A stretch of DNA of 64,000 nucleotides from Sycon ciliatum (taxonomy: Eukaryota > Porifera > Calcarea > Leucosolenida > Sycettidae), in assembly GCF_964019385.1 (NCBI RefSeq), contig NC_088654.1, positions 8,239,946 to 8,303,945 on the forward strand, in the 5' to 3' direction. The position numbers were made by a program, and so were the translations under genes. This document shows, piece by piece, positions 44,687 to 55,073 of this stretch (the stretch's first letter is position 1; the number at the start of each line of letters is the position of its first letter). The notes beneath the pieces are model-generated. The model worked only from the letters and a program-made list of their open reading frames with translations. It searched no databases and was not told the DNA's origin.

Positions 44687-45690
44687 CTAAGAGAATTGTC
44701 TAAGTTGAGTGACATTTTCTTTCTGGATGCACAAGTGGGGGTTATGTTTGCGAATGAAAACAGCGTCCAATACTTTGAGTTCACTAAACCTACGAGCACG
44801 CCACAAAACTGTGAAACAAGTGCCGTCATAAATTGAACGGCACTGACTGTTGGACAACAGGTGTTTCCTCCTTGCGGATCTCTTTTCAGGATCATCACCC
44901 TCACCTTCCACCTGTCCAATGTTTGCCTCAACATCCTCATCCTGCTCTCCATCACTACCAGTACCTTCACCGCCCGTGATCTGCCGATCCTCATCCTCCG
45001 TCAATATTGTTGTCACGTCCGTTGTTGCTTCGGATCCATGTCCATGGGTAGAATTCATTCGAGTTGATCGAGTCATGCTGGGTGTTATTGGTCGATGTGT
45101 CTCGGATTGGTTGGCATTTGGGCTGTCTGGTAATCGTGTAGTCTCCTCAAGTAAAAGTTGGCGCAGAGTCGTTTGTCGGATGTGAGTCTCCTTCAAGGGC
45201 TTAGTCGGTCGGCCTCGTCTAGGCCGTAGGGCTCTAGCATTGTCTCAGAATAGGTAGAGCGGTACATGTTGTTTAACACGTGCGTTCAGGGGCTGAATGG
45301 TTCTTCCTACAAATTGGCTAACAAAATGCCGACCTTCAAAGTGGAAGATTACGTGGTTAATTATAATGGTAGGAAGAACGTCCTTCTTCACCGTGAACGC
45401 ACGCGCTGTAGTGAACACTGGCGTAAAGTAGGTAGTGAAACAAGTTTTTTTGACGATTTGTTTCACTGCTCGAGCTACATCCAGATACTTGACCCTTCCA
45501 TGGGGGTCTCAAAAAGACTCGGCATGGATTGGGCCCGAACGGCTGTTCAGTGGCATTGACAACAGGTTCATTGAATAGCTTTTTCAAGAGTTGTACGGGG
45601 TAACCATTCCTAACAAAAACTTGTCTAAGGAAGGCTAGCTCTTCTTCAAGTTTACGATGTGAGCAAATCCACATAGACCGCTCAATAAGA
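44687..45690 (-). pseudogene. Penelope-like element C-terminal fragment with GIY-YIG-type domain, unit 2
   Basis: This is the better preserved sister of the 36698-37690 copy. It reads MWICSHRKLEEELAFLRQVF, VRNGYPVQLLKKLFNEP, VFTTARAFTVKKDVLPTI, IFHFEGRHFVSQFVGRTIQP, LNARVKQHVP, then a Thr/Arg/Asp-rich insert (45196-44900) and KHLLSNSQCRSIYDGTCF, LDAVFIRKHNPHLC, QKENV. The order 'RT-thumb tail, GRT..L..R..QH, E/D..FIRK..P' fits a Penelope-type RT followed by a GIY-YIG nuclease. Frameshifts separate the parts, so it is inactive. Confidence 0.6.
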
Positions 45691-46039
45691 TTACGTAAAA
45701 GATTAGTTTTATACAGGGACGATTATTATTATTTCTCACCTGCCCGCCCCTGTTATCAGTTCTAGTCTTTCGCACTTCACCTACTTTTTTTCCTATTTTC
45801 TTTCACATAGTGCATTTCGTACTCTTCCACGTGTATATTGTTGTTTATTGCTAGATTTCATTATTGAGACTTAATTCCCTGATGAATATCTCTAGAAAAC
45901 TTGCACTAACACAAGCCCACACTCCGAATCACACCCACACTCAAACACGTGTGACGAAAGACACACAACAAAACCCCGAAAGTGCTTGTAAGAAGGCCTT
46001 AGACCTGTGGGAATGCCCTATTAAAAAAAAATAATAATA

Positions 46040-46405
46040 ATATGATTCCTGGTGGTGACAGTCAATTTTTTCTTCAGACTTTTCCCGTTTGTCTCTTTCC
46101 CTCAAACTAGTGAATATTTTATGACTTGGGGCTCCCAGCGTACTAGAGTGTACGTGAAGTGTGTGGGTACAGTGAGAGCTGCGTCCCACCCGCCTGTATG
46201 GATTCACAGGAAGTGTGAGCTACGAAGTCTGAAGAAAATGTTGAACAGTCTCTGCTGGGATGGCGACTACACCATAGCTCAGTGGTTGGATCATCGCTAG
46301 CTACAAGCGAGGGTCCCTGGTTCGAGTCCTGGTGGTGACAGTCATTGTTTTCTTCAGACTTTTCCCGTTTGTCTCTTTCCCTCAAACTAGTGAAAATAAT
46401 AATAC
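46040..46405 (+). mobile_element. tRNA-derived SINE, unit 2 copy
   Basis: A-box TAGCTCAGTGG at 46275-46285, B-box GGTTCGAGTCC at 46319-46329, then the same tail and AATAATAATACAG as in unit 1. The head-less upstream tail copy is also kept (46050-46115). Confidence 0.75.
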
Positions 46406-46442
46406 AGTAATAATAAAAGAAGATGTGAATAGTGGTAGGATT

Positions 46443-46859
46443 GATAGATATGGTGGTAAAGACACACCTGGCAATATGGCGGTAAACACACGCCTGCCCA
46501 CACACGCTCTCTAGGCTGCAAAGTTCTGGCACAGAGCTCTCCTTCTCACCACCACCACCATCAGTTCGCGCCTGGCGCCTGGTCGATGCATGGCTGGCGG
46601 TATCCGGCATAGCAGGCTGGTACATCAAGTAGCGCATGGCACATAGATGATGACCCAGCAACGACATAGCTCCACCAGGCGCCAGGCGCGAACTGATGGT
46701 GGTGGTGGTGAGAAGGAGAGCTCTGTGCCAGAACTTTGCAGCCTAGAGAGCGTGTGTGGGCAGGCGTGTGTTTACCGCCATATTGCCAGGTGTGTCTTTA
46801 CCACCATATCTATCAACCATAAGTACAGCTGCAGTGGTGTCTTCAATTTCATTCTCCCG
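46443..46859. mobile_element. Foldback element with 140-bp arms and a 12-bp target duplication
   Basis: The arms 46443-46582 and 46675-46814 are near-perfect inverted repeats (GATAGATATGGTGGTAAAGA ... CTTTACCACCATATCTATC). A one-sided tail (46815-46859: GTACAGCTGCAGTGGTGTCT, TCAATTTCATTCTC) follows. The 12-bp AGTGGTAGGATT lies on both sides (46431-46442, 46860-46871). The paralogous unit 1 (about 38435) has AGTGGTAGGATT once with no insert, so it is an empty site. A related copy is at 56732-57223. There is no coding sequence; the transcript would fold into a long hairpin. Confidence 0.88.
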
Positions 46860-47254
46860 AGTGGTAGGATTATGAAAAAAAAGGGATGGGATTCCGTCAC
46901 CAAACTGTAACTACGCTACGACATTGTGCTTAGCTAAATGAATACAGCAATGGCGTGAACAATTAGCCAGGCAGAGATACTACACAAGCACACATGACAA
47001 CAGGAGAGTGCAGTGGCCACCGTAACGGTCTTCATCATCCGAATTTCACATTGTCATTTGTCAAGCAGCACCCAACCACGATCACTGTTTACCTCCTAGG
47101 CGTCTGGATATGTGGATTGTACTCATTCCATGTGTCTGGCTATTTTATTCTCCCCCCCCCCCCCCCCCCCCGGGTATGCTACCTATTCAATATCGCACAA
47201 GTGGGGAACCTCTTCAGAGGCTACCTGCCTCTCGGTCATCCCTCGAATAGAGAC

Positions 47255-48400
47255 GAGAGAGCCTGGAAGCTCAGGGCCCTACGCTATGCTTTTTTGCCTT
47301 GATGACCTAGACAAAAAAAGCATACGGATGTTATAAATTCATATAAATTTTTCCTTTTTTTTTAAAGACATAACCTGGGATTCGAACCCGCACTATCACC
47401 GTGCATGCATCCCCCAATACACTTCGCACACAAACTAATTCTTCCAAGTTGCTTCACGTTATGATCTTGCATTTGAAAGCCCTATATGAATATGCATTGT
47501 GGCCAGACGTCTTTGATAGCACGGTACGGTACGGGACAGGTACGGGACAGATACGGGACAGGTACGGGACATGTACGGGACATGTACGGGACAGGTACGG
47601 TCGAAGGAAATACGGCATCGTCTACCGCCTTGATGACCTAGGAAAAAAAGCATAGAGATGTTATAAATTTTTCAATTCTCCTATTTTTTTTAGCATAACC
47701 TGGGATTAGAACCCGCACTATCGCCCTACATGCATTCCCCCATACACTTCGCATTCATACTCATTCTACCAAGTTGCTTCACGTTATGATCTTGCGTTTG
47801 AAAGCCCTTTTTTTGAATATTGCGCCCAGCTGTATGTGGCCAGCTGTGTTTGATGGTACGGTACGGTACGGGACAGATACGGGATAGCGCCGGGCGTGAC
47901 ACAAACACACAAACACACAAACACCAAACGAGAGAGCTTGGAAGCTCAGGGCCCTACGCTATGCTTTTTTGCCTTGATGACCTAGACAAAAAAAAGCATA
48001 GGGATGTTATAAATTCTTTAAAAAAATCATTTTTTTTAAGACATAACCTGGGATTCGAACCTGCACTATCGCGCGCCCTGCATGCATCCCCCGATACACT
48101 TCGCATACATACTAATTCTTCCAAGTTGTTTCACATTGTGATCTTGCATTTGAAAGCCCTATTTGAATATGCATTGTGGCCAGCCGTCTTTGATCGCACG
48201 GTACGGTAGGGGATAGGTACGGGACAGGTACGATCGAGGGTAATACGACACCGTCTCCCGTACCATACCGTACCATCAAACACAGCTGGCCGCATACAGC
48301 TGCCCGCAATATTCAAATAGGGCTTTCAAACGCAAGATAATAACGTGAAGCAACTTGGAAGAATGGGTATGAATGCGAAGTGTATGGGGAATGTATTCAT
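47255..48400. repeat. Cluster of four SINE-like repeats with 11-bp arrays (three direct, one inverted)
   Basis: Direct copies start near 47258, 47630 (head missing) and 47932. Each has AGCTCAGGGCCCTACGCTA, GATGACCTAG, AAAGCATAG, then CTGGGATTCGAACCCGCACT (reverse of a B-box-like GGTTCGAATCC), ACACTTCGCA, CCAAGTTGCTTCACGTTATG, GAAAGCCCTAT and an ending in a TACGGTACGGGACAG array (47519-47600, 47860-47885, 48200-48235). An inverted partial copy runs from about 48255 to 48400. Unit 1 lacks the whole cluster (38750 region), so it arrived after the units separated. A C run lies at 47153-47171. Confidence 0.7.
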
Positions 48401-49300
48401 TCCATGTGTCTGGCTTTTTTATTCTCCCTCCCCCTCCCCCTGTTATGCTACCTATTCAATATCGCACAAGTGGGGAACCCCTTGAGAGGTTACCTGCCTC
48501 TTGGTCATCCCTCGAATACAGATAAAAAATACTACACTTCCGTTGCGAGCAAGTTATGGATGGCGATGTGAAGGGAATGATTGGGGCTGTGGATGTCGTG
48601 GTGGTCGACGCAATGCGTAGTGCCCTCACCCAGTTGTACTCGAGCTGAGACTGTAAGCCAGACGTAACTCTACAATAGCACCGCCCTAGAGCCTAGCTAT
48701 GCATGTGGAGGTAGACGTTTGCCTAGGATAGCAGATGCTTTTGGCCACTTTGTGCTAGTGATGAATCAGGAGGCATTTTCGAACCGCCATTCTTGCCCAT
48801 ACTCGGCTCTGGTTCTGGAACCAGTTACTGTTGGCAGTGGTGTTGGTGCTGAAATATATTGCCAGGGACAAAACCGAGCGAACCCGCCGCATCGCAGCCG
48901 GAACCAGTTGGCATATCGTAGAGTTGCATATTGTTGCTTGTCGTGTCCATCGATCGATCAGCTTCATAGCCTCGCATGGTCGGGTAGGATAATATCATCT
49001 CTTGTTTAAGAACATTACTGCCCGTTGACTCGTCTCAACACATATCATAGCAGTGTTGGTCGACTCGGGATGGGAAACGATGCTCGGCAAAACACACTTG
49101 TTTTAAGGTCATTGTGCCATGATAAAGAACCAAACTATTCACTGAACAGATTATTTTCAGCCACCATTCACGTTGACCTGGCCAAGGATCGTGACTTGAG
49201 CAGCCAGGCAGACACAGCTTGCAAGAAAATCAGACAGTGTCTTTTCAATGTATTATCTGTCTGAAGGAGAGCAGCAAAAGAAACGGAGCTGATAGAGCTA
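48401..49300 (-). pseudogene. Finger-less ZF pseudogene b (unit 2)
   Basis: It is collinear with 38690-39600 and carries the same loss of all finger codons. The minus strand shows the ETSQPA/VLQQE-like region decayed (near 49010), MQLYDMPTGSGCDAAGSLG-type sequence (about 48900) and then the ZF 3'-end words (GCCTCCTGATTCATCACTAG near 48770). Several stops and shifts are present. It contains GTTGGTCGACTCGGGATGGG in common with copy c. Confidence 0.65.
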
Positions 49301-50716
49301 ACTGGCTGTGATGCTTTACTGCATAAATTCAGTGCATGTTGCAGGAAATGGTTACAAGATCTGGGCTAAACATTAATAACTCTTTCGTCACTATCTCGTC
49401 AAAGTTTAAATTCTTAGTTTACTGTGATATTCAGGTTGTTTTCGTCTTCAGTGCGCTCGCCGTCCCCTTTTCTCATGATTGTTATTTTATAACTTAGAAC
49501 CTTCCCAGTTGAACGGTTGTTGAATGGCGCATACATGATGTGACAGAGTTAGTCGTCAGGTCTCTGGATGTCTGTAACACGTCAGTAAGTGTTCTGCTAC
49601 CTGGTGCACCTTCTGATTATACAACATTGTGCGTATACGGTTAGTGTTGGACACAATCTGTGGATACTTTCTTGCCACCTCCCTGGACAGCGTGTTTCTC
49701 CCTCCCACTTGACTTCACAGTTGACTGACTAACGACGGCCAATAAGAACGGTGTTGGCTTCTCACCCCAAAGTCGCGCTTTGCCGCCGATTTTACATATG
49801 CCTGACTCGAGTGCAAATCAGAGCACCACAGATTTCCTTCTAAACATTCACTTTGCAAGGGTTCACGAAACCACCACTTACCTTGAATTTTGCATTCCAA
49901 TTTTGAGAGAAAAATGACCCTGATATAGACAGGCCTACAGACTGCCTGGAGATGACATGAGTTAGTAATTGTTTCCGGTAGGGCTAACGAATCACTAGAA
50001 CAGGAGAGATTAAACAGACGCAGGAGAAATGATGAAACTGGATCTGCCTGTGACAGGATGGCACAAGTAGGTTGAAACTTGTAATTGGTAAGGCTTGCAC
50101 AAGATAATTATGAGAGTGTTATAAATCGATCGGTGGATTGGAAGCATTGGAAAAACTCCCAGATACTGAGGACTTTTACCAGGCCCATGTGCCAAGTTCC
50201 TGCCAAGCCATTACAACTTTAACGTGGCCGGGAGCGAACCTATCGGCGCAGAAGACGTGATTAAACTTCATTTTCCTGTCAAAGTGTTATGCAAGACATG
50301 TAACATGAGCCTCTCACTAGGTAGGGCTTGCACAAGATATGAGATGAATTTTAATCGACCTCGAACAAAACAGAACAGATCTTGTCATATTGTATGATAC
50401 ACAAGTGAATGCACACATACATGTGCTGGCGTGGCTTCATGGTATTGGGAAGCCAACAACATACAAAGTACAGGAACGTCAGACCATAGACAGTAGAAAC
50501 ATCATTTATTTATACAACCATACACATGTAGGTGACGTCAGCGTTAGAAAGTTATCAGCACGTAAGCGACACAGCGTGATTTGTTAAAGACTCCATTGAT
50601 ACAGGGGATGTGGCAAGGTGTTGGTATAGTAGTCAATACGACGCAAAACCCTGGAGCTGCAGCAACACCATGCAGTAGCAGATCAGGCATGCTTAACTCT
50701 ACAGTAACCCCTATAT
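49301..50716. other. Spacer between pseudogene b and ZF4
   Basis: Nearly collinear with 39601-41014, with small indels and substitutions. No coding frame is supported. It ends in the conserved ZF flank (ACACATGTAGGTGACGTCAG at about 50521). Confidence 0.55.
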
Positions 50717-51214
50717 TTACCACTTAGGACGTATAGCACCTACACCGGTGGAGGTAGGGGCAGTCCAAGGATACCAGAACACTTTGAGGGTGTTAGACCA
50801 TTTGTGCCTGCTGATGAACCAGGAAGTTTTCTCCATTTCACCAGTCATCCACTCCTCTGCTCTAGATGTATAACGAGTTGCCTTTGACGGTGATGTTGGC
50901 AGTGCTGCTGCTGATGGTTGGACTCCTTTTTCTGGAGATGATGTTGCCGCTGTTGATGCTGCCGTACGTTTCATGGATGAGCCTGCAATGGTTACTTGTT
51001 GGTGCATGGCGGCTGGTCCGGCGAGTGTCGTCGATGCAGCGGTTCTGTGAAAAGATATGGCCGAAGCTGCACTAAACGCAGGGGCAATGGACGCGGCAGA
51101 GAACTGTAAAGCCGCAATCCGCTTCGTAAGTGATGGTCTGTTAGCCATGTTTGTAAGCGAAGGCGACCTCATCATTACCTCGATATTATTCGTCCTGCAC
51201 GCCTTCATGACCAT
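50717..51214 (-). pseudogene. Duplicated tail region 3' of ZF4, out of frame
   Basis: Collinear with the sequence 3' of ZF3, it reads SPSLTNMANRPSLTKRIAAL, FSAASIAPAFSAASAISFHR and EEWMTGEMEKTSW. It overlaps the ZF4 stop in another frame. Its frame has stayed open in both copies, but a stop separates it from ZF4, so it is more likely 3' UTR than a gene. Confidence 0.5.
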
Positions 51215-52463
51215 CTAGATATTCCTGGTGGTGCTGCTGCTGCTTCACTGGTTGCTGTTGCTGCAAATAATGTATCTGCTGCTGTTGCTGTACATTTACA
51301 GTGGGTAAGCCTGTCATGGTTACCTGTTGCTGTGCGAAGACGGAGGCGGCGGTGTCTGTCGATGTAGCAGTGCTATTACAATATGTAACAGAGGCGGCAC
51401 TAATGGGCGACGCAGTGACTGTTTCAGATAATTGGCCAGCTGGCCTCACTGCTGATAGTGATGCCAGACTCACTATGTTTGTAACGGAGGGTGCATCGAC
51501 ACGTCCCGGAGAGTCTTTCTGCTTCACGCTTGGTGTTGGTTTTGATACTCGCCGGTGGTGAATCCTCATGTGTGGACGCATATCCCTAGCCCGAGTGAAT
51601 CTTGTACGGCACAACACGCACTGGTATGGTTTCTCACCGGTATGTGTGCCCTTGTGCTCGGTCAGGTGTGCCCGCCTTGAAAAATTGCGCTTACAGATTC
51701 CACATTGAAAGGGCTTCTCGCCTGTATGTGAACGCATGTGCCGGGTCAGGTCGCAACTGTATTGGTAACGGCGAGTGCAGCCCTCATAACCACATACATG
51801 GTTCAATGGCCGGTGCTTGGATGGTAGCGATCCACCACTCAGTGACAGTTTCACGCGGCAAATCTCTTCTTCGTGATTGTCGGTATCTGGCACCATATTA
51901 CCTGGCGGTGACGTCACCCCCGAGGAACTATAACCTTGTGCATCCTGAATCCCGTGAGTCGAGGGAAACATATCACTGCTGGCACCTTGCACAATGGAAA
52001 TGTTTGCAAGGGAAGCTGTGGCATTTTGGTGTCGCACTACACCACCGTTCGTTTTGTACTGTTGCTGGTGCTGCTGGTGCTGATTCTGCTGTTGCTGCTG
52101 CTGCTGCTGCTGTTTCGGGTTCCGGCTAATGGTGGTATCAGCATCAGCACTCCAGGAAGGCGGGATGTTGGTAGAAAAGGAGCCCATTGCTAGCTGATCA
52201 TTGCTTGTCGTGTGCATCGTGAGCTCAGATCGATAGCCTTGCATGGCCGGCTTGGACAATAACATCTCTTGTTGAAGAACAGTACTGGGCAGTTGACTAG
52301 TCTCACTACCTGTCTTAACACTGTCCGCCGAATCGGGAGGGGGTACGACAAGCGACTCGCGTGTATGCGTACGCCTGTGTCTTGCCAACTCCTGAGCGCG
52401 AGAGAAGCTGAGTGAGCAGCCTTCCCGACCACATTTATATTTGTTCCATGGTACAAATGCCAT
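51186..52463 (-). CDS. ZF4: C2H2 zinc-finger protein, 425 residues from the conserved ATG
   Basis: The frame is intact from 52604 (a GTG) to the stop at 51186. The conserved ATG is at 52463, behind GTTCTTTGTAG. Numbered from the GTG, finger 1 is at 56-80 ([18 protein letters not shown]). A linker carries a Gln/His run (about 165-182). Fingers 2-4 are at about 268-350: [30 protein letters not shown] and [14 protein letters not shown], with TGEKP between them. A Ser/Thr-rich tail with a second Gln run (about 439-458) follows and ends HEGVQDE. All Cys and His ligands are present. It is probably a nuclear transcription factor or repressor; no effector domain such as KRAB or BTB is seen. Confidence 0.87.
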   Translation of the reverse strand: MAFVPWNKYKCGREGCSLSFSRAQELARHRRTHTRESLVVPPPDSADSVKTGSETSQLPSTVLQQEMLLSKPAMQGYRSELTMHTTSNDQLAMGSFSTNIPPSWSADADTTISRNPKQQQQQQQQQNQHQQHQQQYKTNGGVVRHQNATASLANISIVQGASSDMFPSTHGIQDAQGYSSSGVTSPPGNMVPDTDNHEEEICRVKLSLSGGSLPSKHRPLNHVCGYEGCTRRYQYSCDLTRHMRSHTGEKPFQCGICKRNFSRRAHLTEHKGTHTGEKPYQCVLCRTRFTRARDMRPHMRIHHRRVSKPTPSVKQKDSPGRVDAPSVTNIVSLASLSAVRPAGQLSETVTASPISAASVTYCNSTATSTDTAASVFAQQQVTMTGLPTVNVQQQQQIHYLQQQQPVKQQQHHQEYLDGHEGVQDE

Positions 52464-52604
52464 ACTACAAAGAACCACAATGGCCAGCAAGGCTTCTTCA
52501 TCCGTACTCTTAGTTTCAGGCTTATCAGACCACATAATGGTGGTATTGGCCAAACCTGTATTTATCCCACGAGAGGCATTGGTGTTTTTGCTAGCACTAT
52601 GCAC

Positions 52605-53620
52605 CGAGTGTTGATTTTGGTAGTCCTAATCGCTATGTGGGGGCTGTGCGTGATTATGTAGTGGGTCGCAGTCTCTCTCGGAGGCAAATGCACACGGGTC
52701 TCAGTGACCACACTGTAACTGGCAACTGAAATGTAACTATAACTGACTGGCAACTAAATTAACTGACTGGCAATTAAAAGAATCGTGAGCAGCAGCTTTT
52801 ATGCAAAGGCAGACTTCGCACACTAATGTACGGGGATACGCTAACGTACGGGGATACAGTACGGGATATGCTAACGTACGGGAATACAGAAACGTACGGT
52901 GATGTGCTAACGTACATGAATACGCTACCGTACGGAGCTACGGTAACGTGCGGAATATGCTACACGCTACAAATGTGGAGGCTTTGTAAAGATCAGGGCT
53001 GGCCATGTAATGTTGTGTTCGGTTGGTGTGGGGAGAGGGCTGTGTACAAAGTGTGTGGCAATTGTAGGCAAGAGACTGTGGAGGCAGTGACAGGGCTAGC
53101 AGTGTAATGTTGGCGCAGAGTATGTTCCTGGTGTGGGCAGCGTGTTGGGGTTGTTGTAGATAGAAGGATGTAGAAGCAGCAATATTTAGGTGACACCGTA
53201 GTACTAGATGAGGTATTTGAAAGTGTCTTAGAAAAGGATCCTGGAAAATACGCTGTTCCCTGAATTTAAACAACCAGATATTTTAGTGTGGGCGTGATTA
53301 TTGTTAGGTTAAGTATAGTTTTAGGAAGTGAAACTTTCGCATTTTGCGAATTTTGTAGTAGTTACCGGAAGAACGCAGGACAACATAAAACTGACCATCT
53401 TAGAAAGCTGTCCTAACGCAGTGTTTTTTGTATTAGTGGTGCAAAGAGATGTTGAGCCCCTAGCAATATGTAAAAAGAAAGGAACTATAAGTTTCGAGTT
53501 ATGATTAACAGGCCACCAAGGTGATGAATTCCTTCATAAGTCATTTTCTCTTTACATAATACTATTGGCTCAAAAATCCAAGTCTTACTAAGCACACCTG
53601 ATGCACCGCAACTACCAACA
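52605..53620. other. ZF4 upstream spacer with a TACGGGGATA-type satellite
   Basis: Between about 52826 and 52955 the word CTAACGTACGGGGATAC and variants recur about six times (period 18-20 bp). The conserved spacer words follow (GTGACAGGGCTAGCAGTGT, TATTTAGGTGACACC, GGAAAATACGCTGTTCCCTG). At 53215 the spacer is uninterrupted where units 1 and 2 carry the LINE-F tail, so this is the empty site. Confidence 0.6.
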
Positions 53621-54118
53621 CGGCGAAATATGGCTTATCTTGTCCATTCTATTAAGCTTGAGTTGTGCCCACCTCATCTCATGTGTTTTAATTGGTTCTC
53701 TTATCTAAGAACTAGAAACTCGCTCTTACTCCCTAAGTGTAACTCATCCACTCTTTTGCGCTCCCCTCTCTTTATTGCTTATTCTGTTTGGCTCACTCTA
53801 CCCAGAGAAGTTAAGGACCTGACCTCACTCCGCCTGTTTAAGATCCGTGCCGCCCCTTATTTACTACGACATGCATAGCTCATTATCCACATGTCCTTTG
53901 CGTCTCTGTGTTTTCACTGTTTTTATTTTACATTATCTTTCTTTACGGAGTTGTTGTTGCTGTTCATTTTGCTACTCTTTCTTTTCCCTCCCCTTACTTT
54001 TATTTATCGCCGTGGTTGGCAATCACCCACTCTCTTAACATTGGCCGGTGTTTCCACCGAGTCTTGAGATGTTGTAATGAATATACTTTGTACATGTATA
54101 TATAAGAATAAAATTTAA
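53621..54118 (+). mobile_element. LINE-G: C-terminal tail and 3' UTR with poly(A)-like end
   Basis: The plus frame 53630-53878 reads NWFSYLRTRNSLLLPKCNSS, TLLRSPLFIAYSVWLTLPRE and KDLTSLRLFK, the standard end of a non-LTR RT ('R.....S...W..LP......L..FK'). A 3' UTR follows with AATAAAATTTAATAAG at about 54105-54120. It is a different family from LINE-E and LINE-F. It is inserted at the point (GGCGAAATA) where units 1 and 2 continue into their Penelope-like fragment. Confidence 0.65.
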
Positions 54119-54119
54119 T

Positions 54120-54215
54120 AAGTAACATCTCTATGCTTTTTTTGTCTAGGTCATCAAGGCAAAAAAGGATAGCGTAGGGCCCTGAGCTTCCAAGCTCTCC
54201 CGTTTTAGTTTTGAG
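54120..54215 (-). repeat. Partial copy of the 47-kb SINE-like repeat
   Basis: CATCTCTATGCTTTTTTTGT, CTAGGTCATCAAGGC and GCGTAGGGCCCTGAGCTTCC reproduce one end of the repeat described at 47.26-48.4 kb. It abuts the LINE-G tail directly. Confidence 0.65.
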
Positions 54216-54707
54216 TTACAGCTTCCCTTTTTTCATTCCAAAAGAGCGAGAGAGCTTGACAGCTCAAAACTCTCATGTGCTTCTGTTGGCTTGGTTCTGC
54301 ACGCTCAAATGTTAATTCGAATTGATAAAATGTCTTACACACACCATCTTCAAATCAAGTGCTCTCTTTGCTGCAAATTACAATAATTATCTCAATCAAA
54401 GTTTGTGTCAGGAGCATTCATCGGGATTGTGGAGAAAAACAAAATGAGGTGGATCTATATCAGGCAAAAAAAAGCAGAAAGGAACGCAACTACACCTTAC
54501 GGGATACAAGCGCATAATCCTCTCAGCACATGCACACCCACATACATGTGTACCCACGCACATACCAAAACACTGAGACACACACTCTCTCATTCTCACA
54601 CTCGCACCAACACTCCCACTCACGCAATCTCAAAATCAAAATCACACCCACACTCAAACACGTGTAATAAAAAAACAGACAAAAAATACCAAAGTACCTG
54701 AAAACAA

Positions 54708-54882
54708 CCGACGAGGAGACAACTGTCGTAAAATAGCAATGAAAAATAGCAATCGTGCACTCATAACCATGTACAAACAATTAAAATGAAACAATTCCAA
54801 AGTTCCAAAAATCGGAATTGTTTCGTTTTAATTGTTTATACATGGTTATGAGTGCACAATTGATATTTTTCATTGCTATTTT
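54708..54882. mobile_element. Second foldback element, about 69-bp arms, 12-bp target duplication
   Basis: The arms 54730-54798 and 54814-54882 pair almost perfectly (AAAATAGCAATGAAAAATAG ... CATTGCTATTTT, with CATAACCATGTA / TACATGGTTATG). A one-sided tag of about 22 bp (CCGACGAGGAGACAACTGTC) precedes the left arm. The 12-bp ACCTGAAAACAA flanks the whole (54696-54707 and 54883-54894). The loop is about 15 bp. Confidence 0.82.
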
Positions 54883-55073
54883 ACCTGAAAACAAGTTGTG
54901 AATAGTGGTGGGACTATGACAAAAAAGGGATAAAATTCCGTCGCCAAACTGCACTTACGCTATAACAATGTCCTGAACTGTATAACAATGGCGGGAATAA
55001 GCACACACGACAACAGGACAGGACAGTGGCAACTGTAACAATGGTCATCATCCAAATTTCACATTGTCAATTG

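Noticed and set aside
46143..46910. Frames sharing GGGGEKESSVPELCSLESVC at 46 and 57 kb as a conserved protein
   Set aside because: They are readings of both arms of the foldback element, which explains their presence on both strands and at two loci.
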